A stretch of DNA of 7,979 bases from JACCTH01 sp036556085 (GTDB lineage: Bacteria; Actinomycetota; Acidimicrobiia; Spongiisociales; ZC4RG35), in contig DATBKE010000158.1 in the NCBI GenBank assembly GCA_036556085.1, positions 1 to 7,979 on the forward strand, written 5' to 3'. The notes under the pieces are model-generated. The model was not told the DNA's origin, made no database searches, and worked only from the letters and a program-made list of their open reading frames with translations. How positions within the stretch are numbered: position 1 is the first letter of the stretch; each line of letters opens with the position of its first letter. This document shows positions 1 to 5,872 of the stretch, one piece after another. The translations under genes and the position numbers were made by a program.

Positions 1-232
1 AGAACGGGAGCCCTTGGACATGGTCCATATGCAGGTGACTGAGGAGGATGTCAACTCGCTCCGCTCCGGCCAGTGTGTTGCCCAGACGACGGACTCCACT
101 GCCCGCATCTAGCACAACCACCCGATCGTTGGCCGTCCGCAGCTCGATCGATGACGTGTCTCCTCCATAACGCACAGTCTCAGATCCGGCACTAGCGATA
201 GATCCCCTGGTCCCCCATAACGTGATCTTCAA
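1..232 (-). CDS. MBL-fold metallohydrolase, N-terminal 77 codons (cut by left edge)
   Basis: This is the start of a metallo-beta-lactamase-fold hydrolase. Translation begins KITLWGTRGSI, runs through a VRYGGDTSS segment (residues 20-28) and a VLDAGSGVRRLG segment (40-51), and reaches the zinc-binding signature SHLHMDHVQGLPF, with His66, His68, Asp70 and His71 forming HxHxDH. This N-terminus is typical of cytosolic MBL proteins in the broad PhnP/phosphodiesterase-like/RNase Z-like group, which hydrolyse phosphodiesters or related bonds with two metal ions; the substrate cannot be read here. I chose the TTG at 232-230 because the family's conserved KITLWGTRGS begins directly after it, the only nearby ATG (218-216) is out of frame, and the TTG overlaps the upstream PAS stop as TTGA, the classic coupling arrangement. 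A GGGAAG-like sequence precedes it. There is no signal peptide. The rest of the protein lies beyond the window. The fold is near certain; the function is open. Confidence 0.9.
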   Translation of the reverse strand, partial: MKITLWGTRGSIASAGSETVRYGGDTSSIELRTANDRVVVLDAGSGVRRLGNTLAGAERVDILLSHLHMDHVQGLPF

Positions 233-624
233 GAGGACGCTTCCCAGAAGGTGGCGAAAACCCCGGCGAAGCGCTTGCCATGTCCCTCCACGGGAAATGC
301 AGTCGCCTCGACCTCATGCCAGGCGCCATCGAGCCCTCGGAACCTGAGTTTTCGGTGAAAAGGCCGACGCATTTGGAAAGCGGCCACCACCGGGATCTCG
401 GCATCGTGGAGAGGATTGCCTTCCGGGTCGGTGGCGTCGAAAAGGCCGCCCAGCTGATCGGCCGCAATGGGTCCGGCGTCGTCAAAGGACACGCCTAAAA
501 GATGTTCGGCGGGCTCGTTATAGAAGAGCAAGGAGCCTCCCTCGTCCATCATCAGAATTGGGATAGTCAAATAGCTCGCCACCTGGCGCAAAAGGATCAT
601 CTCGATCGGTATTTGCGATGCCAT
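229..624 (-). CDS. Small stand-alone PAS-domain sensor protein
   Basis: This 131-residue cytoplasmic protein consists almost entirely of one PAS domain. A short N-terminal helix (IPIEMILLRQVASYL, residues 5-19) leads into the PAS core: IPILMMDEGGSLLFYNEPAEHLLG (21-44, the usual strand-turn-strand plus 'N-x-x-A-x-x-L-L-G' helix), then ATDPEGNPL (64-72), and the last strands HRKLRFRGLDG, WHEVEATAFPV and FAGVFATFWE (90-128). PAS domains bind small ligands or mediate protein contacts; no cofactor-specific residue is recognisable here, and there is no fused output domain, so signal passes by protein-protein contact if at all. ATG at 624-622 is the first possible start: the frame has a stop TAG at 648-646 and no other start between. 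No clear Shine-Dalgarno is present, so the mRNA may be leaderless. The gene is first in an operon with the MBL gene, with a 4-nt stop/start overlap, and divergent from the cyclase gene. Confidence 0.88.
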   Translation of the reverse strand: MASQIPIEMILLRQVASYLTIPILMMDEGGSLLFYNEPAEHLLGVSFDDAGPIAADQLGGLFDATDPEGNPLHDAEIPVVAAFQMRRPFHRKLRFRGLDGAWHEVEATAFPVEGHGKRFAGVFATFWEASS

Positions 625-721
625 CGCGGGAAAGGTAACGCAGAACTATTCCCGAGGCTGCCTAGCGGGTCCCACTCTCGGAAACAGACGGGCTAGACCC
701 GTAGCTTCTAACCTCAGGGCG
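625..721. promoter_or_regulatory. Divergent promoter region between PAS operon and cyclase gene
   Basis: This 97-bp spacer separates two divergently oriented genes and must contain, or lie next to, both promoters. I see no convincing -35/-10 pair on either strand. Two short dyads are present: CGGGAA (627-632) with TTCCCG (649-654), and CGGGTC (666-671) with GACCCG (696-701). Both begin with CGGG and end with CCCG, so a shared operator is conceivable, but 6-bp arms this far apart are expected fairly often by chance in GC-rich DNA. The cyclase start has only a weak AGGG two bases before its ATG. Confidence 0.4.
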
Positions 722-3700
722 ATGGGCGCTGGAATTCACACTCTCCAGCCGTATCTGCCCCGCCTGGTGCGGTACTGGGATCAGGATGCCCGGGGGCAGT
801 TGCATCGGGCCATTGCCGGTTCCATGGTCTTCGTCGACGTTTCGGGGTTTACGAAGATGTCGGAGCGGCTTGCCCGCTTTGGCAAGGTCGGGGCCGAGGA
901 AGTCACCGATGTGATTGACGACACGTTCGGTCGATTGCTTAGTGAGGCGTATGCCTTTGGCGCCAACTTGATCAAATTCGGAGGCGATGCGCTCCTTTTG
1001 CTCTTCACCGGTGAAAACCATGCCCTTCGAGCGTGTGCGGGGGCGTGGAACATGCGCCGCGCCCTTAGGGAGATTGCGGCGTTCCGAACCACTGCCGGAC
1101 AGGTCTCGCTACGAATGTCGGTAGGAGTCCACTCCGGCGTTTTCGATTTTTTTCTCGTGGGGGAGTCGCATCGGGAGCTAATCGTGACGGGTCCGGCAGC
1201 GACGATGACGGTGGAGATGGAGACGGCGGCCTCGGCCGGGCAAATCCTCGTCAGCCCCGCCATTGCCGAGGCTCTCCCCAGAAGGAATCGGGGTCGGGCC
1301 ATCGGCCCGGGCGTCTTGCTGAAGGGGAGTTTGGAGGGGATCGACCGGGTTGATTTCCGGGCCACGACGACGCCTGGGGTCGACCTGGCCCCGTTTATTC
1401 CCCTCGCCCTGTGTGAACCTCTGCTATCGGGCGCGGTCGAGGCCGGCCATCGCCCGGCTGCGGTTGCCTTCCTCGCCTTCCACGGGTTCGACCGGCTGCT
1501 GGAGACACTCGGAGGCCGAGCCGTCGCCTATCTACTGGACGACTTGATCCGCACGGTCCAGCAGGCAGTTGATCCCCGGGGAGTGAGCTTTCTCGGAACG
1601 GACGTGGCTCCAGACGGAGGAAAGATCATCCTGGCCAGCGGAGTACCGACCGCCTCCGGTCAGGACGAGGAACAGATGCTCTTGGCATTACGCGCGGCGG
1701 TCAACGCTCGACCGGCCTTTCCTCTCCATGTCGGTGCAACCTGGGGACACATCTTCGCCGGTGAGGTTGGGCCGGCCTACCGACGCACCTACACGGTGAT
1801 GGGCGACACCGTCAATCTGGCCGCCCGATTGGCGGCCCGCGCCCAAGTCGGACAGATCCTGGCCACCGAAGCGCTCCTCGCCGGGAGCCGGACCACTTTC
1901 ACAGCCACTGCCCTAGAGCCGTTCTTAGTCAAAGGGAAAAAGGGGCCGGTAACCGCCTTCTCGCTTGAAGAGGCCCACGGCAGCAGGTCGCAGCTGGTCG
2001 ACGTGTCTCTCCCCCTACTTGGTCGAGACAGCGAGCTCGCAGCGATGGTGTCGGCTTGGAACGAGGCGCAGTCGGGGATCGGGAGCGCCATCGAAATCAC
2101 TGCCGAGCCCGGCATGGGCAAGAGCCGGCTGCTTCAGGAATTCGTGGGGCAGGTTGACCCTGGCTCGGTAGTGAGCACCGAATGCAGGCTCTACCAGGCC
2201 GCTACTCCCTACTTCCCACTCAAATCGCTGCTCGCCCGCATCTTCGGGCTTGAGGGGATGAGCCCCGAGGAGGCGATAAGCGCCTTGCGGGATCTAGTCC
2301 TCGCTAAGGCACCCGACCAAATTCCATGGCTGGCGCTGATCGGCACCCCCCTCGACCTCCATATCGACGAGTCGTCCGAGGTACAACAACTCGATGAGGA
2401 GTTTCGCCGTCCTCGGACGCAGGAAGCCGTAGCTCGCCTGGCAGCTGCGGTCGTCACCGAGCCGGTCGTCTTCATTATCGAGGACACCCATTGGATGGAC
2501 GAAGCCTCCGGTGACCTGCTGCTGGCAATGATGAGCCATTGGGGCGATAGCCCAGGTCTGCTTTGCCTCACCCGCCGGCCTGGAAATGATGGATTCTCGC
2601 TTCCGGAGGGAGCCCGTGGCCTGCGGATTGATCTCAAACCCCTCTCTCGGGAGGACGCCGAGCAGCTGATCATCGCCGCCTCCGAAGGCACACCATTAAT
2701 GCCCAACCAGGTGGCGCTACTAGCGCGGCGAGCCGAAGGCAGCCCGCTCTTCCTGATCGAGCTGCTCCAGGCGCTTCGCCAGGGCGGCGATGTCGAAGCA
2801 CTACCTCACTCAGTGGAGGGTTTGATCGGTGCGCGGATCGACAAGCTGCCCTCGGCCGACCGCAATCTGCTGCGACGTGTCGCCGTTCTCGGCGCGGGCT
2901 TCAAGTTTGAACATGCAGCGGCCGTGCTCCACGAACCCGAGCTAGGTGTTAGCTGGCAAGCCCGCGCTTTACGACGGCTCCAGGACTTCCTCAGTATCGA
3001 CGAAACCGGCTGGGTTCAGTTTCGGCACGCACTAATCAGGGACGTCGCCTACGGTTCCCTCCCTTTTCGAGTCCGACAGGCTTTACACGCCCGAGTGGGC
3101 GACTCAATCAGACAATCCGCCGGCGACTTGGCCAACACCCAGGCCGAGCTCCTGTCGCTTCACTATTCGGAAGCGAAACGGTGGCCCGAGGCATGGGATT
3201 ACTCGCGAGTGGCGGGCGACAACGCCAAGCAGATATACGCCAACCTTGAAGCCGCCACGTTCTACCGTCGAGCCTTGGTTGCAGCACGTCATGTCGCCGG
3301 AGCCGCCAACGAGTTGCAATCGGAAGTCGCCGAATCGTTGGGGGATGTTCTCGAGCAAGCCGGGCTTTTTCAGGGCTCGATCGACGCCTACAAGCGGGCG
3401 ATTCAGTTCGAGGGTGAGAACGCAATCCGGTGTGCAGATCTTCGATTGAAACGAGCACGAGCCCGGGCCCGGATTGGTGGATACCGGGCGGCATTTCGTG
3501 ACATCGGAACGGGACAAAAGCTGGTGGCGGCGGACCCGTCCACTGGAGCTCGAAAGGCCGTTGCCCGACTCACCGCCCTAAGCGCCCAACTCCGTCAACT
3601 TCAGGAGCTCCCCCGCAGCGCGGTTGTGCTCGCAGAGAAGGCCATGGCCGAGGCTCGAGAGGCCGATGAGCAGGAAGCCTTGGCAAGGTCATATCAGGTC

Positions 3701-4513
3701 TTGGATGCTGCATACAGCATGCTCGGCCAGCCTTCCAAGGCCGTTTTCGGCCAAGAGGCCCTCGCTATCTATGAGAGGCTCGGTGACCTCCCGGGCGTCG
3801 CCATTGTTACGAACAACCTCGGCGGCCAGGCCTACTTCGCCGGTACCTGGGATATCGCCTTGTCCTATTACGCCCAGGCCCAAGACGCTTTCCGCCGGGC
3901 TGGCAATGAACCTGAGGCGGCCACGGCGGGCGCCAATATCGGTGAAGTCCTGGTCAGTCAGGGCAAGCTGGCCGAGGCAGAACCGATGCTGACCGAGTCG
4001 GTGCGAGTGCTGCGGGCTCACAACCTGATAGACGCTGCCATCTTCGCCGAGCTTCAGCTCGCCCGACTCCAGCTGCTACGGGGCCGGGAAGAGACGGCGA
4101 TGAGCATGCTGACCGAGATTGGCGCCGAGGCGGCAGCGGTCGGCCAGACTCATTCGGTGGTGGAGGCCGCCATATATCGGGCCCAGGGGCTGGTCACCCA
4201 GGGCCAGCCCGACACCGCGCTCGAGGTCCTTGGTGACGCGGTTCGCAACGGCTCAGGGGAGGCCGACGTGTATGGCTGCGCCCTGGCCAGGGTCGAGGCC
4301 ACGGCACTGGCCGCTCTCGGGCGCATCGACGAGGCAGCTAAATCGATTGAAGCCGGACTTAAGCAGGCCCGAGCCGAGGGGTTGGTCTATGACGAAGCCT
4401 TGCTGCTGAGGGCCGACGCGCAGCTCATCGAGACAGATCCGGTGCTTCGGCAGAACAAGCTGGAAGAGGCGGATCGCCTCTTCCAGCTTCTTGGAGTAGT
4501 GCAAGCGGCCTAA
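722..4513 (+). CDS. Soluble adenylyl cyclase-like protein: tandem class III cyclase domains, AAA/STAND ATPase, TPR tail
   Basis: This large cytoplasmic signalling enzyme of 1263 residues is laid out like soluble adenylyl cyclase. Cyclase domain C1 (about 33-215) has FVDVSGFT with metal ligand Asp39 and IKFGGDALLLLF with Lys85 and second metal ligand Asp89. Domain C2 (about 245-420) lacks these metal residues (Ala252, Lys301) but has GDTVNLAARL, giving Asp362, Asn365 and transition-state Arg369, which C1 lacks (Pro158, Thr161, Glu165). One composite site is therefore expected, making cAMP or less likely cGMP. The ATPase follows: AEPGMGKSRL (461-470; Lys467 and Ser468 present, the usual first Gly is Ala461) and Walker B VVFIIEDTHWMD (582-593). 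From about 800 to the end there are alpha-helical TPR-type repeats, for example around 1045-1100. There is no signal peptide or membrane segment. ATG 722 is the only start codon near the domain onset. It converges on the secreted-protein gene with 8 bp between stops. Family assignment is sure; activity and trigger are not. Confidence 0.93.
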   Translation: MGAGIHTLQPYLPRLVRYWDQDARGQLHRAIAGSMVFVDVSGFTKMSERLARFGKVGAEEVTDVIDDTFGRLLSEAYAFGANLIKFGGDALLLLFTGENHALRACAGAWNMRRALREIAAFRTTAGQVSLRMSVGVHSGVFDFFLVGESHRELIVTGPAATMTVEMETAASAGQILVSPAIAEALPRRNRGRAIGPGVLLKGSLEGIDRVDFRATTTPGVDLAPFIPLALCEPLLSGAVEAGHRPAAVAFLAFHGFDRLLETLGGRAVAYLLDDLIRTVQQAVDPRGVSFLGTDVAPDGGKIILASGVPTASGQDEEQMLLALRAAVNARPAFPLHVGATWGHIFAGEVGPAYRRTYTVMGDTVNLAARLAARAQVGQILATEALLAGSRTTFTATALEPFLVKGKKGPVTAFSLEEAHGSRSQLVDVSLPLLGRDSELAAMVSAWNEAQSGIGSAIEITAEPGMGKSRLLQEFVGQVDPGSVVSTECRLYQAATPYFPLKSLLARIFGLEGMSPEEAISALRDLVLAKAPDQIPWLALIGTPLDLHIDESSEVQQLDEEFRRPRTQEAVARLAAAVVTEPVVFIIEDTHWMDEASGDLLLAMMSHWGDSPGLLCLTRRPGNDGFSLPEGARGLRIDLKPLSREDAEQLIIAASEGTPLMPNQVALLARRAEGSPLFLIELLQALRQGGDVEALPHSVEGLIGARIDKLPSADRNLLRRVAVLGAGFKFEHAAAVLHEPELGVSWQARALRRLQDFLSIDETGWVQFRHALIRDVAYGSLPFRVRQALHARVGDSIRQSAGDLANTQAELLSLHYSEAKRWPEAWDYSRVAGDNAKQIYANLEAATFYRRALVAARHVAGAANELQSEVAESLGDVLEQAGLFQGSIDAYKRAIQFEGENAIRCADLRLKRARARARIGGYRAAFRDIGTGQKLVAADPSTGARKAVARLTALSAQLRQLQELPRSAVVLAEKAMAEAREADEQEALARSYQVLDAAYSMLGQPSKAVFGQEALAIYERLGDLPGVAIVTNNLGGQAYFAGTWDIALSYYAQAQDAFRRAGNEPEAATAGANIGEVLVSQGKLAEAEPMLTESVRVLRAHNLIDAAIFAELQLARLQLLRGREETAMSMLTEIGAEAAAVGQTHSVVEAAIYRAQGLVTQGQPDTALEVLGDAVRNGSGEADVYGCALARVEATALAALGRIDEAAKSIEAGLKQARAEGLVYDEALLLRADAQLIETDPVLRQNKLEEADRLFQLLGVVQAA
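4457..4489 (-). terminator. 15-bp perfect inverted repeat, probable terminator for the minus-strand gene, inside the cyclase 3' end
   Basis: The arms 4457-4471 (AAGCTGGAAGAGGCG) and 4475-4489 match perfectly as reverse complements around a 3-nt loop. The hairpin starts 32 nt past the stop of the 4522-5715 gene, a normal terminator distance. On the minus strand the stem ends in CTT and runs into GTTCTG, a poor but present U-enriched tail. On the plus strand nothing U-rich follows, so it is less likely to stop the cyclase transcript by the intrinsic mechanism. It also encodes KLEEADRLFQLL of the cyclase, so coding constraint may explain part of the symmetry. Confidence 0.5.
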
Positions 4514-4521
4514 GGCTTAGC

Positions 4522-5715
4522 TCATCTGAACTTAGGGTCGTCCTCTCCATAGACCTGCCAGGTGGTCACTAATGCAGAGCCGACGCCGCGGGTAAGTGCA
4601 GAGGCGATGCACCATGTTTCAGTGCCCGGTAGCGTCGCTCCGGTCACGTTGCCATCGCCATCGAATTCCGGATCGATGCACCACAGGACGGGCTGGAATA
4701 TGTCGCCTCCGGTCGGGTCGTACTCGAGGAAGAGCCCGAACGGGTCACTGCCGCTGGGGGGATCCTCGCCACCGAACTCCAGAAAACCTCGGTAGACAAC
4801 GTCGACCAATCCCTCGGGTTGGAACAGAACGGTCCCCGCCGAATCGTCTGCTTCAACCGCATAACGCTTGCAGTCCTCAGAATCGCTAAGTCGAGTGAAC
4901 GAACCCGAAACATCACCCTCACGGTCGGAAACGGTTTCACCGGTACACATCGTGTGGAACACTGTCACCGAGACGGTTGCGGCACTGGAGGCGGCAGTGC
5001 CGTCCGTGGCGGTATACGTAAACGTATCTGTGCCGACGAAGTTTGCATCCGGCGTATACGTGAAAGACCCGTCGGCATTGAGGGCCAACGTCCCGTTGGC
5101 GGGATCGGTCGCGTTGGTCGCAGTGAGCGGGTCGCCGTCGGGGTCCGAGTCATTTGCCAATACCCCCGGCGCCGCCACAACTAGAGGCGTGTCCTCATTC
5201 GTTTCGTAGGAATCAGCGACCGCGCTGGGGGGCAGCCCTGGCTTGTAACAGAACGTAATGTGGCTCAAGTTGTCAAACCGGTTGCCCTTGGGCGGGGCAT
5301 GCAGGACGGTATCCGCTGTTTGGACTCCTACCGATGTATCCACGTAACGGAAGTGGTTGGAATCGGTGCCGCCCTTGGCGATCACATGATGCGCTCCGTA
5401 TCCGGCCGTGGCGATGGACCAATTGAAAGTTCGACCGCCCGGCAGAACGTCGAGAGTGAAAGTCACTCCGGTAACCGAATCGGTGTAAGTGCCGTCGGCC
5501 GGACTCACGATTCGGAAGGAATGCGGAGCGGTGGAATTGCCCACTTTCGGGTCAACACAATCGTTCCCACCGAAGTGGGGGATAACGCTTGGTTGGATTC
5601 CATCACCGCTGGGGTTGTTGGCCTGCGCGGCCTGGACCGGGCCTGTCACGATGAGTAGCAGCAGCGTTGCCACCAGAAGAACCAGGCGCGAGGCCGCGCG
5701 AACCTTGACCGTCAC
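4522..5715 (-). CDS. Secreted protein with a cadherin-like (tandem-95/Big_9-type) middle domain
   Basis: This exported 397-residue protein has no recognisable catalytic motif. A Sec signal peptide is clear: basic MTVKVRAASR, a hydrophobic stretch at 11-24 (LVLLVATLLLLIVT), and likely cleavage near VQA-A at 29-30. A first domain (about 50-160) contains FNWSI, HHVIAKGG, a SNHFRY element and HITFCY. Residues about 162-253 form a bacterial cadherin-like Ig module with ETNEDTPL, the calcium-type NDSDPDGDPL loop, GSFTYTPDANFVGTDTFTY and TDGTAASSAATVSVTV. The C-terminal domain (about 257-397) has GSFTRLSDSEDC, EYDPTGG, ETWCI and TWQVYGEDDPKFR. Cysteines 53, 156, 257, 282, 346 and 369 could form three disulfides. 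There is no LPXTG, anchor helix or lipobox, so release or non-covalent attachment is likely. The start is GTG with GGGAGG five bases upstream. It is a paralogue of the next gene. An adhesive or structural role is only a guess. Confidence 0.87.
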   Translation of the reverse strand: MTVKVRAASRLVLLVATLLLLIVTGPVQAAQANNPSGDGIQPSVIPHFGGNDCVDPKVGNSTAPHSFRIVSPADGTYTDSVTGVTFTLDVLPGGRTFNWSIATAGYGAHHVIAKGGTDSNHFRYVDTSVGVQTADTVLHAPPKGNRFDNLSHITFCYKPGLPPSAVADSYETNEDTPLVVAAPGVLANDSDPDGDPLTATNATDPANGTLALNADGSFTYTPDANFVGTDTFTYTATDGTAASSAATVSVTVFHTMCTGETVSDREGDVSGSFTRLSDSEDCKRYAVEADDSAGTVLFQPEGLVDVVYRGFLEFGGEDPPSGSDPFGLFLEYDPTGGDIFQPVLWCIDPEFDGDGNVTGATLPGTETWCIASALTRGVGSALVTTWQVYGEDDPKFR

Positions 5716-5720
5716 CTTTG

Positions 5721-5726
5721 CCTCCC
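5721..5726 (-). promoter_or_regulatory. Ribosome binding site deciding the GTG start at 5715
   Basis: On the minus strand GGGAGG sits five bases (CAAAG) before GTG at 5715-5713, and the encoded protein opens directly with a basic n-region and signal peptide. No ATG in this frame gives an equally good combination. Confidence 0.7.
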
Positions 5727-5807
5727 GTTATCGAGCCCAGATCGGCCGGGAGGATCCCCTGCGACTCCCGACCCTGTGGAGCAGATCCTAACTCTTGAAA
5801 CGGATCG

Positions 5808-5822
5808 GGGCCTCGGAGGCCC
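5808..5822 (-). other. Short GC-rich hairpin between the two secreted-protein genes
   Basis: GGGCCT (5808-5813) and AGGCCC (5817-5822) flank a 3-nt loop. On the minus strand this stem lies just after the T-containing tail of the larger terminator hairpin and before the leader of the 4522-5715 gene. It could be a back-up terminator stem or the start of the next transcript's leader. Nothing distinguishes these, and the stem is short. Confidence 0.3.
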
Positions 5823-5827
5823 AAAGA

Positions 5828-5859
5828 ATGATCGGGCGACCGGATGGTCGCCCGATCAT
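5828..5859 (-). terminator. Rho-independent terminator of the upstream secreted-protein gene
   Basis: Arms 5828-5841 and 5846-5859 are perfect 14-bp reverse complements (core GATCGGGCGACC) with a 4-nt loop. The stem begins 13 nt after the TGA of the gene at 5873-7009 and, read on the minus strand, is followed by TCTTTGGG, a short T tract. Strength, position and polarity all fit an intrinsic terminator. It implies that the downstream paralogue has its own promoter within roughly 5716-5807, where I can point to no clear -35/-10 pair. Confidence 0.75.
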
Positions 5860-5872
5860 GTCGTGAGTCAGA

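Noticed and set aside
192..485. 97-codon minus-strand frame starting inside the PAS gene and ending in the MBL gene
   Set aside because: It is out of frame with both recognised genes; the true MBL frame starts at TTG 232.
781..1365. 194-codon minus-strand open frame opposite the first cyclase domain
   Set aside because: It is a GC-rich antisense shadow of well-conserved cyclase motifs with low-complexity Arg/Ser/Pro content and no recognisable family.
2209..2706. 165-codon minus-strand frame opposite the ATPase domain
   Set aside because: The plus strand carries an intact ATPase with Walker B; the antisense product is a Ser/Arg-rich shadow.
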